Program-made: the position numbers and the translations under genes
Origin: Nocardioides panacisoli
Lineage (GTDB): Bacteria > Actinomycetota > Actinomycetes > Propionibacteriales > Nocardioidaceae
NCBI RefSeq assembly: GCF_019448235.1
Contig: NZ_CP080409.1
Span: forward strand, 992,001 to 1,056,000
Reading direction: 5' to 3'
DNA: 64,000 nucleotides
Part shown: piece by piece, positions 9,564 to 21,172 of the stretch
Numbering within the stretch: position 1 is the first letter of the stretch
How the letters are laid out: every line of letters starts with the position of its first letter
Notes under the pieces: model-generated
The model's input: the letters and a program-made list of their open reading frames with translations, nothing else
The model's database searches: none
What the model was told of the DNA's origin: nothing

Positions 9564-10501
9564 CCGGGGTCCGAGACGTCGTCGAGTGCCTCCCGGATCT
9601 CCGGGGGGAGCTGCTTGTCCTCGGCACCGAGGGCGCCCGTGAGCTGCGCGCTGGTCCGGGCGCCGACGATCGGCGCGGTGACGCCGGGGCGGTCGCGCAC
9701 CCACACGAGGGCGACCTCCAGCGGCGTCCAGCCCAGCCCGTCGGAGGCCTTGACCACGGCCTCGACGATGCTGCGCCCCCGGTCGTCGAGGTAGTCCTCG
9801 ATGTGGGGGTCGTTCGCACCGCGGGAGTCCGACGGGATCCCCGAGCGGTACTTCCCGGTGAGCACGCCCTTGCCGAGGGGGGAGTAGGGGAGGACGCCGA
9901 GGCCGCTGGCCAGGGCGGCCGGGATCACCTCGTGCTCGATGTCGCGGTTGGACAGCGAGTACTCGACCTGGGTGCTGGCCAGCGGCACGCGGCCGGGCAC
10001 CGCGCGCTGCCACGTCGCCGCCTGGGCGGTCTGCCAGCCGGTGTAGTTCGAGATCCCGACGTGGGCCGCGCGGCCGCTGGTGACCGCGATGTCCAGGGCG
10101 GAGAGCGTCTCGTCCAGCGGCGTCGCGTCGTCCCACACGTGCACCTGCCACAGGTCGACGTGGTCGGTGCCGAGGCGACGCAGCGAGGTCTCGAGCTGGG
10201 AGAGCAGCCGACCGCGACTGGCGTCGTAGCGGTGCTCGCCCCGCACCAGGCCGAAGCCGGCCTTGGTCGCGACCGTCACGTCCTCGCGGGCCACGGTCGT
10301 GCCGAGCAGGGCGCCGAGCATCTCCTCCGAGGCACCGCGCGCGTAGATGTGGGCCGTGTCGAGGAAGGTGCCGCCGGCGTCGAGGTACGCGGTGAGCTGC
10401 TCGCGCGCCTCGTGCTCGTCGGTCGCGATGCCCCACGGCATCAGGCCCAGACCGATCCGCGACACCGACAGGCCGGTCGACCCCACGGAGCGTTGCTGCA
10501 T
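9560..10501 (-). CDS. Aldo/keto reductase
   Basis: A 313-residue NAD(P)H-dependent TIM-barrel oxidoreductase. The catalytic tetrad is readable: Asp and Tyr in DTAHIYARG (about residues 50-57), Lys in VATKAGFG and His in LWQVHVWDD. The C-terminal NADP-binding segment is APIVGARTSAQL. It reduces aldehydes or ketones of unknown identity. It is first in a two-gene unit with DUF5703 and is divergent from uppP. Confidence 0.9.
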   Translation of the reverse strand: MQQRSVGSTGLSVSRIGLGLMPWGIATDEHEAREQLTAYLDAGGTFLDTAHIYARGASEEMLGALLGTTVAREDVTVATKAGFGLVRGEHRYDASRGRLLSQLETSLRRLGTDHVDLWQVHVWDDATPLDETLSALDIAVTSGRAAHVGISNYTGWQTAQAATWQRAVPGRVPLASTQVEYSLSNRDIEHEVIPAALASGLGVLPYSPLGKGVLTGKYRSGIPSDSRGANDPHIEDYLDDRGRSIVEAVVKASDGLGWTPLEVALVWVRDRPGVTAPIVGARTSAQLTGALGAEDKQLPPEIREALDDVSDPG

Positions 10502-10507
10502 GGGTCC

Positions 10508-10513
10508 AACCTA
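10508..10513 (-). promoter_or_regulatory. -10 box of the aldo/keto reductase gene, leaderless
   Basis: TAGGTT, spacer GGACCC, then ATG on the minus strand. Confidence 0.55.
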
Positions 10514-10598
10514 GACCGCGGCCACGACCGCGCGGGGAAGGGCACGCCAGACACGGGTGATCCGGTGATCCGTGCCGCAGCGGTGCCCGGCCCGCCCG

Positions 10599-10604
10599 TA
10601 GGAT
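10599..10604 (+). promoter_or_regulatory. -10 box of uppP
   Basis: TAGGAT with 8 nt to the GTG at 10613. Confidence 0.5.
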
Positions 10605-10612
10605 GCGGCCTC

Positions 10613-11437
10613 GTGTCCGACTTCCTCCAGGCCCTGGTCCTCGGGGCCCTCCAGGGACTGACGGAGTTCCTGCCGATCTCCAGCAGTGCCCACCTCCGCA
10701 TCTTCCCCGAGCTGTTCGGGTGGGGTGACCCGGGAGCCGCCTTCACCGCGGTGGTGCAGATCGGGACCGAGGTGGCGGTGCTGCTCTACTTCCGCAAGGA
10801 CATCTTCACCATCGCGTGGACCTGGCTGCAGTCGCTGGTCAAGCCCGAGTACCGCGGCCGGCTCGAGGCGCGCCTGGGGTGGTTCATCATCCTCGGCTCG
10901 ATCCCGATCGGCGTGCTCGGCGTCGCGTTCAAGGACACCATCGAGACCGACCTGCGCAACCTGTGGCTGATCGGGACCACCCTGATCGTGCTGGGCATCG
11001 TGCTCGGGATCGCCGACCGGGTCGGACGCAACGAGCGGGAGATCAAGCACCTCACGATCCGCCACGCCCTGCTGATGGGCGTGGCCCAGGCGGCGGCCCT
11101 GGTCCCGGGGGTGTCCCGCTCCGGCGCGACCATCTCGATGGGCCGGCTGCTGGGTTATGAGCGCGCGGCGGCCACCCGGTACGCGTTCCTCCTGGCGATC
11201 CCGGCCGTGGTCGCCGCCGGCGTGTTCGAGATGCCCGAGATCTCCTCGGGGGACAACAGCTACGGCTGGGCGCCGACGATCTTCGCGACGGTGGTCTCCT
11301 TCGTCGTCGGGTACGCCGTCATCGCCTGGCTGCTGCGCTACATCAGCACCCACACCTTCGCGCCGTTCGTCATCTACCGGGTGCTGCTGGGCGCCGGCGT
11401 GCTGGTCCTGCTGGCGGCAGGCGTCCTCACCGCCTGA
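10613..11437 (+). CDS. uppP: Undecaprenyl-diphosphatase UppP (BacA)
   Basis: A 274-residue integral membrane enzyme that dephosphorylates undecaprenyl diphosphate, recycling the peptidoglycan lipid carrier; loss of it is known to raise bacitracin sensitivity. Both family motifs are present: LTEFLPISSSAHL near residue 14, with the catalytic Glu, and PGVSRSGATI near residue 170. Seven or eight hydrophobic helices follow each other with short loops. The GTG at 10613 sits just before the first helix and 8 nt after a TAGGAT box. Confidence 0.96.
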   Translation: MSDFLQALVLGALQGLTEFLPISSSAHLRIFPELFGWGDPGAAFTAVVQIGTEVAVLLYFRKDIFTIAWTWLQSLVKPEYRGRLEARLGWFIILGSIPIGVLGVAFKDTIETDLRNLWLIGTTLIVLGIVLGIADRVGRNEREIKHLTIRHALLMGVAQAAALVPGVSRSGATISMGRLLGYERAAATRYAFLLAIPAVVAAGVFEMPEISSGDNSYGWAPTIFATVVSFVVGYAVIAWLLRYISTHTFAPFVIYRVLLGAGVLVLLAAGVLTA

Positions 11438-11448
11438 TCGGCGGTCCC

Positions 11449-12258
11449 TCAGCGTTCGGTGCCGGCCATGGAGCCGCGCAGCGAATCGCCCGGCAGCCCC
11501 ACCAGGCAGGTGATGGTGCGGTCACCGAAGAGGTCCCAGGAGGACTCGGTGGGGAAGTAGAGGTAGAGCTCGAGGTCGGAGTCGGCGTACGCAGCGCCGA
11601 CGAAGGTCTCGAACTCCTCGAAGCAGGCGCGCGACTCCTCGTCGATGGCCGGCTGGCCGGGGAAGTCGCCGTCGGCCATCCGCAGCTGCGCGAACGCCTC
11701 GAAGTCGTGGGGGTCCTCGCACGGGACGAGCGTCGCCTCGTCGGTCTCGACGAGTTCGTCCCCCATGCCGGCGACGGTCGGGTCGTCCAGGCAGTCGCCC
11801 GGCTCCACCCGAAGGGTGGACACCACGCCGTCGCCCTCGCCCTCGCGGGCCTCCTCGGCCTCCCGGTCCGCGGCGTCGCGCAGGCCCTGCTGGACGCCGT
11901 CACGGAGGTCGTCGAAGGACCGGACCGCCTGGTCGACCTGGAGCGCCGTGCACACCAGGCCGATGATCAGCGCGAGGCCGGGGACCCAGACCGCTGCGCG
12001 GCGACGCACCAGTGCGACCACGGCGAGCACCATGCCGACCAGCGGCGACAGCGGTAGGCACAGCAGGGCCGAGAGCGCCAGCGAGGTCCAGGCGAGTCCG
12101 GTGTCGCGGCGCGGTTGCTCGGGACCGGCGTACGCCGACGGCGGTGCGGGTGGCGGTGGTGGGGGAGGTGGTGCCCCGGCCCCGGGCGGTGGTGGCGGTG
12201 ACGCACCGCCTCCGGTGGGAGCTGGGCCCTGGTGTCCCGGCGGCGTCAGGTCGCTCAC
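11449..12258 (-). CDS. Proline-rich DUF4190/septum-formation-domain membrane protein
   Basis: The 269-residue protein has three parts. The N-terminal cytosolic tail, about 45 residues, is almost all Pro, Gly and Ala with a run of eight prolines. Two hydrophobic helices (about residues 55-105) joined by RRR follow and match DUF4190. The outer domain (about 120-269) has the septum-formation-type pattern GDCLDDP, VPCEDPHDFEAFAQL, a third Cys in RACFEEF and a fourth in TITCLVG, probably two disulfides. It starts at a GTG preceded by GGAAGGA at good spacing, one of the clear Shine-Dalgarno starts here. A role at the cell envelope or septum is inferred from the domain name only. Confidence 0.75.
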   Translation of the reverse strand: MSDLTPPGHQGPAPTGGGASPPPPPGAGAPPPPPPPPAPPSAYAGPEQPRRDTGLAWTSLALSALLCLPLSPLVGMVLAVVALVRRRAAVWVPGLALIIGLVCTALQVDQAVRSFDDLRDGVQQGLRDAADREAEEAREGEGDGVVSTLRVEPGDCLDDPTVAGMGDELVETDEATLVPCEDPHDFEAFAQLRMADGDFPGQPAIDEESRACFEEFETFVGAAYADSDLELYLYFPTESSWDLFGDRTITCLVGLPGDSLRGSMAGTER

Positions 12259-12312
12259 GATCGTTCCTTCCCCCTCGACTGACGCGCGCAACCTACGCCA
12301 CCGCACCGGCAG

Positions 12313-12318
12313 TAGCCT
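12313..12318 (+). promoter_or_regulatory. -10 box of the phosphomutase-like gene, leaderless
   Basis: TAGCCT with 7 nt to ATG. Confidence 0.5.
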
Positions 12319-12325
12319 CATCGCC

Positions 12326-13033
12326 ATGGCGACAGTGCTTCTCGTACGACACGGCCGCACCACGGCGAACGCCGCGGGCGTGCTCGCCGGGCGGACAGCG
12401 GGAGTCGAGCTCGACGACACCGGCCTGGACCAGGCGCGACGGGCAGCCGAGCGGATCGCCGCGGTGCCGGTGGCCGACCTCGTGTCCAGCCCCCAGCAGC
12501 GCTGTCGGCAGACCGCCCGCCTGATCGCCGATGCGCAGTCGCGCTCGCTGCGGGTCGGCACCGAGCGCGGCCTGGCGGAGTGCGACTACGGTGACTGGCA
12601 GGGGCGCAAGCTCGTCGAGCTCGCCAAGGAGCCGCTGTGGCGCACGGTGCAGCAGCAGCCCTCGGCGGCGACCTTCCCCGGCGGGGAGAGCCTGGTGTCG
12701 ATGCAGCACCGTGCCGTCGCCGCCGTACGCCGCCACGACGCCGCCGTCGCCGATGCCCACGGCAAGGGCGCGGTCTGGGTGGCGGTGAGCCACGGTGACC
12801 TGATCAAGTCGCTGCTGGCCGACGCGCTGGGCATGCACCTGGACCACTTCCAGCGGCTCAACGTCGACCCGGCGTCGATCTCGATCATCAGCTACGGGCC
12901 GGAGCGACCGCACGTGCTCGCCACCAACTCCCATGCCGGCGACCTCGGTTGGCTCGCGACCGAACGGGGCAAGCGACAGGCCCGCAGCAGCACCGTCGGT
13001 GGCGGGGCAGGCCCGGCTCGGCGCGGCTCCTAG
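12326..13033 (+). CDS. MSMEG_4193-type histidine phosphatase (phosphomutase-like)
   Basis: A 235-residue histidine phosphatase superfamily member. The phospho-accepting His is in LLVRHGRTTANAAG at the N-terminus, the acid region is LAECDYGDWQGRKL, and the second catalytic His is in VAVSHGDLIKS. This subfamily is the first gene of a conserved actinobacterial string that ends in mshC, and that is the order here. It is called a putative phosphomutase in databases, but phosphatase activity is as likely. The substrate is unknown; co-conservation with mshC hints at mycothiol-related metabolism. Confidence 0.88.
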   Translation: MATVLLVRHGRTTANAAGVLAGRTAGVELDDTGLDQARRAAERIAAVPVADLVSSPQQRCRQTARLIADAQSRSLRVGTERGLAECDYGDWQGRKLVELAKEPLWRTVQQQPSAATFPGGESLVSMQHRAVAAVRRHDAAVADAHGKGAVWVAVSHGDLIKSLLADALGMHLDHFQRLNVDPASISIISYGPERPHVLATNSHAGDLGWLATERGKRQARSSTVGGGAGPARRGS

Positions 13034-13036
13034 AGT
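13031..13036 (+). promoter_or_regulatory. -10 box of the DUF3090 gene, overlapping the upstream stop codon
   Basis: TAGAGT with 6 nt to the ATG. Its first three bases are the TAG stop of the phosphomutase-like gene (13031-13033). Confidence 0.55.
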
Positions 13037-13042
13037 GGTGCC

Positions 13043-13630
13043 ATGTCGCCGATCGTGCATGGATTCGACCCGCCGGAGCGCTTCGTCGCCGGCACCGTGG
13101 GGGAGCCCGGTGCCCGCACCTTCTTCCTGCAGGCGCGCGCCGGGTCCCGGGTGGTGACCGTCGCTCTGGAGAAGCAACAGGTCGAGGCGCTCGCGGAGCG
13201 CATCGACGAGCTGCTCGACGAGGTCATGGGGTCGCCGGAGACCGAGGCGCTCATCCCGGCCGTCGCGCCGCAGGACCTGACCGACGACGACCCGCTGGAG
13301 ACCCCCATCACCGAGGAGTTCCGGGTCGGCACCATGACGCTGTCGTGGGACGCACAGGACGAGCGCGTGGTCGTGGAGGTCTTCCCTGTCGGTGAGGAGA
13401 ACGTGGGTCTCGGCGACGCCGCCAACGAGGGCGAGGAGACGGCCACCGAGGACGAGGGCAGCGAGGTCCTGCTGGTCCGCATGGCCGCCGGTCCGGCGCG
13501 TGCCTTCGCCCAGCGTGCCGGCAAGGTCGTGGGCGCCGGACGGCCCAGCTGTCCGTTCTGCGGTGAGCCGGTCGGCGCCGAGGGACACCTCTGCGTGCGC
13601 GCCAACGGCTTCAAGCGTCGCGAGCCGTGA
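13043..13630 (+). CDS. DUF3090 (TIGR03847) protein with C-terminal zinc-ribbon-like tail
   Basis: A 195-residue conserved actinobacterial protein of unknown function. The N-terminal half has GFDPPERFVAGTVGEPGARTFFLQA and LEKQQVEALAERIDELL; the middle is acidic. The last 30 residues hold CPFCGEPV and [14 protein letters not shown], a likely Cys/His metal site followed by a basic end. It sits between the histidine phosphatase and the SCO1664 kinase-like gene and shares 4 bases (GTGA) with the latter. Nothing in the sequence gives a reaction. Confidence 0.85.
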   Translation: MSPIVHGFDPPERFVAGTVGEPGARTFFLQARAGSRVVTVALEKQQVEALAERIDELLDEVMGSPETEALIPAVAPQDLTDDDPLETPITEEFRVGTMTLSWDAQDERVVVEVFPVGEENVGLGDAANEGEETATEDEGSEVLLVRMAAGPARAFAQRAGKVVGAGRPSCPFCGEPVGAEGHLCVRANGFKRREP

Positions 13631-14373
13631 CCGGTGAGCTCGCGTTGCGCGGCCGCATCATGCCGGCCTCCAACGCGACCTTCCTCGCCGAGCTCGACGG
13701 CCGCGAGGTCGTCTACAAGCCGGTGGCCGGGGAGAAGCCGCTGTGGGACTTCCCCGACCGGACCCTCGCGGACCGCGAGGTGGCGGCGTACCTCCTCTCC
13801 GAGGCGACGGGTTGGGGCCTCGTGCCGCCGACGTGGCACGGCGTGGGCCCGCACGGCCCGGGCATGGTGCAGGAGTGGCAGGAGGTCGACGAGTCGGCCA
13901 CCGCGGTCGACCTGGTCCCCGCCGGCAGGGCTCCTGCGGGATGGCTGCCGGTCTTCGACGGGCTCGACGAGCACGACCGCGAGGTCACGCTGGTCCACGA
14001 GGACACACCTTCCCTGCGCCGCCTCGCCGTCTTCGACGTGCTGTGCAACAACGCCGACCGCAAGGGCGGTCACGTGCTGGTGCTGCCCGACGGGACACGG
14101 CTGGGCATCGACCACGGCGTCACCTTCCACCACGAGACCAAGCTCCGCACCGTGCTGTGGGGATGGGCGGGCGCACCCCTGGCCGCAGCCGAGGTGGGGG
14201 TGGTGGAGGAGGTGCTCGAGCAGCTGGCCGGTCCGCTGGGCGAGGACCTCGCCGAGCTGCTCACCGACCTCGAGCTGGACGCCCTCACGCGACGTGGTGA
14301 GCGGCTGCTCGCGGCGGGGCACCTGCCGGGGCCGGAGGGAGGCTGGCCACCGATCCCGTGGCCGCCGTTCTGA
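13627..14373 (+). CDS. SCO1664-family protein (PI3K/PI4K-like kinase fold)
   Basis: A 248-residue conserved actinobacterial protein. It keeps kinase-like landmarks: a Lys in [17 protein letters not shown] (ATP-binding, about residue 33), an HRD-equivalent loop in [14 protein letters not shown], and a metal-binding Asp in [11 protein letters not shown], the order seen in PI3K/PI4K- and HipA-like folds. It starts at a GTG overlapping the DUF3090 stop, so it is translationally coupled. No substrate is known. The C-terminus ends in a Trp/Pro-rich stretch, [11 protein letters not shown]. Confidence 0.83.
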   Translation: MTGELALRGRIMPASNATFLAELDGREVVYKPVAGEKPLWDFPDRTLADREVAAYLLSEATGWGLVPPTWHGVGPHGPGMVQEWQEVDESATAVDLVPAGRAPAGWLPVFDGLDEHDREVTLVHEDTPSLRRLAVFDVLCNNADRKGGHVLVLPDGTRLGIDHGVTFHHETKLRTVLWGWAGAPLAAAEVGVVEEVLEQLAGPLGEDLAELLTDLELDALTRRGERLLAAGHLPGPEGGWPPIPWPPF

Positions 14374-14392
14374 GCGGCACGTGCCTCCTCGA

Positions 14393-14398
14393 TAGAGT
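14393..14398 (+). promoter_or_regulatory. -10 box of mshC, leaderless
   Basis: TAGAGT with 7 nt to the ATG at 14406. It means mshC can be transcribed apart from the three genes before it. Confidence 0.5.
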
Positions 14399-14405
14399 CC
14401 CGACC

Positions 14406-15641
14406 ATGCGTGCCTGGACCCCGCCCGAGATCCCGACCCCGACCGTGACCGGCCCGGCCGTGCGGGTGCACGACACCGCCACCGGCGGCCTCGTGGCGTC
14501 GGACCCCACCGACGGCGCGCGGCTCTACGTCTGCGGGATCACGCCGTACGACGCCACCCACCTCGGGCACGCGGCGACCTACATCGGGTTCGACCTGTTG
14601 CTGCGCGCGTGGCGCAACGCCGGCCACGACGTCCACTACGTGCAGAACGTCACCGACGTCGACGACCCGCTGCTGGAGCGGGCCGAGAAGGTCTCGGTCG
14701 ACTGGGCCGAGCTCGCCGAGCGCGAGACCGAGCTGTACCGCACCGACATGGAGGCGTTGCGGGTGGTGCCGCCGCAGCAGCTGATCGGTGCCGTGGAGTC
14801 CATCCCGCTGGTCATCGACCTCGTGCAGCGCCTCGTCGACGCCGGCGCCACCTACGAGCTCGACGGTGACCTCTACTTCTCCGTCACCGCCGACCCGGCG
14901 TTCGGCGAGGAGTCGGGCTACGACACCGCGACGATGCTGCGCCTCTTCGGGGAGCGCGGCGGCGACCCCGACCGTGAGGGCAAGCGGGACCCGCTCGACT
15001 GCATCGTCTGGCGTGCCGAGCGGCCGGGCGAGCCCGCGTGGGACAGCCCCTTCGGACGTGGCCGGCCCGGGTGGCACATCGAGTGCGCCGCGATCGCGCT
15101 GGAGTACCTCGGCGAGCACTTCGACGTGCAGGGCGGGGGCAGCGACCTCGTCTTCCCCCACCACGAGATGTGCGCCGGGCACGTGCAGGTCGCGACGGGC
15201 CGGCCCTTCGCGCGCGCCTACCTGCACGCGGGGATGGTCGGCTACGACGGCGAGAAGATGTCGAAGTCGCGGGGCAACCTGGTCTTCGTCAACGCACTGC
15301 GCAACAGCGACATCGACCCGATGGCGATCCGGCTGGCGCTGCTGCGCCACCACTACCGCAGCGACTGGGAGTGGACCGACGCCGAGCTGTTCACCGCGGT
15401 GGACGACCTCGCCACGTGGCGCAAGGCGGTCGCACTGGGCGCCGGTGCCCCCGCGGGTCCGGTCGCCGAGGAGGTGCTCGCGGCACTGGCCGACGACCTC
15501 GACGCGCCGCGCGCCGTGGCCGCGGTGGACCGCTGGGTGGCGGCCACCCTGGGGACCGACGGCCTCGCCGACACCTCCGACGCCGATGCGGCAGGCACCC
15601 TGCTGGCCGTGCTCGACGCCGCGCTCGGAATCTCGCTGTAG
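14406..15641 (+). CDS. mshC: L-cysteine:1D-myo-inosityl 2-amino-2-deoxy-alpha-D-glucopyranoside ligase
   Basis: MshC joins cysteine to GlcN-Ins using ATP, the penultimate step of mycothiol synthesis. The 411 residues look like a short cysteinyl-tRNA synthetase: zinc-ligand Cys in [10 protein letters not shown] followed by the HIGH-type THLGHA, then [10 protein letters not shown] and HHEMCAGH for the remaining zinc site, and KMSKSRGN as the KMSKS loop. The anticodon-binding domain of CysRS is missing and the C-terminus is the short helical MshC type. An in-frame ATG at 14358 would overlap the upstream gene; the TAGAGT box supports 14406. It is convergent with the PAC2 gene. Confidence 0.95.
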   Translation: MRAWTPPEIPTPTVTGPAVRVHDTATGGLVASDPTDGARLYVCGITPYDATHLGHAATYIGFDLLLRAWRNAGHDVHYVQNVTDVDDPLLERAEKVSVDWAELAERETELYRTDMEALRVVPPQQLIGAVESIPLVIDLVQRLVDAGATYELDGDLYFSVTADPAFGEESGYDTATMLRLFGERGGDPDREGKRDPLDCIVWRAERPGEPAWDSPFGRGRPGWHIECAAIALEYLGEHFDVQGGGSDLVFPHHEMCAGHVQVATGRPFARAYLHAGMVGYDGEKMSKSRGNLVFVNALRNSDIDPMAIRLALLRHHYRSDWEWTDAELFTAVDDLATWRKAVALGAGAPAGPVAEEVLAALADDLDAPRAVAAVDRWVAATLGTDGLADTSDADAAGTLLAVLDAALGISL

Positions 15642-15675
15642 CGCTGCGAGGCACGCAACCGACGTCGCGGCGCCC

Positions 15676-16521
15676 TCAGTCGGTGTCGCGGCGCTTGAGG
15701 TAGCGCTCGAACTCCTTGGCGATCGCCTCGCCGGAGGCCTCGGGCAGCTCGGCGGTGTCCCGCGTCTGCTCCAGGCCGTGGATGTAGTCGGCGACCTCGT
15801 CGTCGTCCTCGGCGAGCTCGTTGACGCCGTGCTCCCAGGCGATGGCCTCCTCGGGGAGGTCACCGAGCGGGATCGAGGTCTCGAGCAGCTCCTCGACGTG
15901 GCCCAGCAGCGCCAGGGTGGCCTTCGGGCACGGCGGCTGCGCCACGTAGTGGGGGACCGCGGCCCAGAACGACGCCGACGGGGCGCCGACCTTGTCGCAG
16001 GCGTCCTGGAAGACCCCGACGATGCCGGTCGGGCCCTCGTAGGTGGACTGGTCCAGGTCGAGACGATCGACGATCTCGGGTTCGGAGGACGTACCGGTGA
16101 CCGGGATCGGCCGGCTGTGCGGGGTGTCGGCGAGCAAGGCACCGAGGGTGACGACCAGCTCGCCACCGAGGTCGTCGACGCAGGCCAGCAGCTCGCTGCA
16201 GAACCGGCGCCAGCGCATGTTGGGCTCGATCCCGCGGATCAGGATCACGTCGCGGTCGAGCCCGGGCGGGGAGGCCACGGCCACGTGCGTGCTGGGCCAG
16301 GTGAGCTTGCGGAAGCCGCTCTCGTCGGTGCCCACACTGGGGCGGTTGACCTGGAAGTCGTAGTACTCCTCGGGGTCGATCGCGGCGACGACGCGTGCGT
16401 CCCACTGCTCCATCAGGTGGTCGACCACCCCGGTCGCGGCCTCGGCGGCGTCGTTCCACCCCTCGAAGGAGGCGATCACGACCGGTCGGACCAGCGGCGG
16501 GACCTGTTCCAACTCCATCAC
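15676..16521 (-). CDS. PAC2-family protein (proteasome assembly chaperone-like)
   Basis: The 281-residue protein matches PAC2 (PF09754): [18 protein letters not shown] near the N-terminus, [12 protein letters not shown], the [12 protein letters not shown] segment, and a central [21 protein letters not shown]. The C-terminal 90 residues are acidic and helical, ending in [13 protein letters not shown]. Eukaryotic PAC2 helps assemble proteasome alpha rings; the actinobacterial homologues have no proven role, but this one lies about 7 kb from the proteasome locus. GTG at 16521 is chosen over the adjacent ATG at 16518 because TAGGCT lies exactly 6 nt upstream. Confidence 0.88.
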   Translation of the reverse strand: MMELEQVPPLVRPVVIASFEGWNDAAEAATGVVDHLMEQWDARVVAAIDPEEYYDFQVNRPSVGTDESGFRKLTWPSTHVAVASPPGLDRDVILIRGIEPNMRWRRFCSELLACVDDLGGELVVTLGALLADTPHSRPIPVTGTSSEPEIVDRLDLDQSTYEGPTGIVGVFQDACDKVGAPSASFWAAVPHYVAQPPCPKATLALLGHVEELLETSIPLGDLPEEAIAWEHGVNELAEDDDEVADYIHGLEQTRDTAELPEASGEAIAKEFERYLKRRDTD

Positions 16522-16527
16522 GCGACG

Positions 16528-16533
16528 AGCCTA
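16528..16533 (-). promoter_or_regulatory. -10 box of the PAC2 gene, leaderless
   Basis: TAGGCT, spacer CGTCGC, then GTG-ATG on the minus strand; the spacing favours the GTG. Confidence 0.6.
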
Positions 16534-16641
16534 GTCGGCCCTGCCGCGTGCCCGTGGCTGACCACGGACATCGACATGTCCCGCCATGTGGACCGTCGTG
16601 TCGGATGTCGGACGATTCACGCTCCGCCCGCCCTGCTTCCC

Positions 16642-16647
16642 TACGAT
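16642..16647 (+). promoter_or_regulatory. -10 box of metH
   Basis: TACGAT. The expected transcription start, about 7 nt downstream, falls right at the first helix of the riboswitch. Confidence 0.5.
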
Positions 16648-16650
16648 CGG

Positions 16651-16761
16651 AGGCGTCGAGAGGCGTTGCAACGGGCACCCGGACCGGGGTGTCCGCCACG
16701 CTCGGCACGATCCGTACCCGGACGCACAAGGACGCCTTCCGTGACGGAAGGATGGTGTGAC
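16651..16761 (+). promoter_or_regulatory. Probable S-adenosylhomocysteine (SAH) riboswitch in the metH leader
   Basis: The leader matches the SAH aptamer plan. P1 is GTCGAG (16655-16660) with CTCGGC (16701-16706). The conserved TGCAA core is at 16667-16671. P2 is an 8-bp helix (16672-16679 with 16688-16695, one G-T). J2/1 is CCACG. The pseudoknot P4 is AGGCGT (16661-16666) with ACGCCT (16732-16737), exact. Downstream, CCTTCCG (16735-16741) can instead pair perfectly with CGGAAGG (16745-16751), hiding the metH Shine-Dalgarno GGAAGGA. The two pairings share 16735-16737, so SAH binding should release the ribosome site: an ON switch acting on translation. It sits before metH, a usual target. One J2/1 base differs from the consensus as I recall it. 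Confidence 0.82.
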
Positions 16762-20503
<3,742 letters not shown>

Positions 20504-20511
<8 letters not shown>

Positions 20512-21163
20512 CCGGCACGGCATGCCGGCCGCCGTCCTGTGGGACATGGACGGCACGCTCGTCGACACCGAGCCCTACTGGATGGCGACCGAGCACGAGA
20601 TCGCCGCCGAGGCCGGGGGCACCTGGACCCACGAGGACGCGATGGGGCTGGTCGGCAACCCCCTGCTCACCTCCGGGCGCTACATCAAGGACAAGCTCGG
20701 GCTGGCGGAGTCCCCCGAGCAGGTCGTCGAGCGGTTGCTGGACGGTGTCGTCGCGCGGGTGGAGCAGGAGGTGCCGTGGTGCCCCGGCGCTCGCGAGCTG
20801 TTGCTCGGGCTGCACGAGGCCGGCGTCCCGTGCGGCCTGGTGACGATGTCCTACCAGCGCTTCGTCGCCCCGATCCTGCGGCACCTGCCCAAGGAGACGT
20901 TCTCGGTGGTCGTGACCGGTGACGCCGTCGACAACGGCAAGCCCCACCCGGAGCCGTACCTCACCGCGGCCGCCGCCCTCGGCGTCCCTCCCGAGGACTG
21001 CCTGGCGATCGAGGACTCCGGGACCGGCGCCAGCTCCGCCGAGGCGGCCGGGTGCACCGTCCTGGTGGTGCCCAACCACGTGACGGTGCCGCCGGGGCCG
21101 CGGCGGGTGTTCCGCGACTCCCTCACCGGAGTGCGTCCCGATGCGCTCCCGTCCCTCGGATAG
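20504..21163 (+). CDS. HAD-superfamily phosphatase
   Basis: A 219-residue HAD hydrolase of the beta-phosphoglucomutase/phosphatase type. Motif I is [11 protein letters not shown] (nucleophile Asp near residue 15), motif II the Thr in LVTMSYQRF, motif III the Lys in NGKPHPEPY and motif IV the Asp in [11 protein letters not shown]. The helical cap covers about residues 22-85. It overlaps the end of metH by 8 bases and so is probably co-translated with it, hinting at a small-molecule phosphatase under the same SAH control. The substrate is unknown. Confidence 0.88.
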
Positions 21164-21166
21164 CCT
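21161..21166 (+). promoter_or_regulatory. -10 box of the site-2 protease gene, overlapping the upstream stop codon
   Basis: TAGCCT; its TAG is the stop of the HAD gene (21161-21163). Six nt follow to the GTG. Confidence 0.55.
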
Positions 21167-21172
21167 CGAGGC

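Noticed and set aside
16565..16585. Small hairpin GGACAT-CGAC-ATGTCC upstream of the metH promoter as a regulator site
   Set aside because: It has six base pairs only, lies upstream of the predicted -10 by about 60 bases, and no matching regulator is nearby; too weak to list.
14788..16761. In-frame N-terminal extension of metH by more than 600 codons
   Set aside because: It runs antisense to the PAC2 gene and through the mshC gene in another frame; composition is Arg/Ala/Thr-rich frame shadow, and the riboswitch and Shine-Dalgarno fix the start at 16762.
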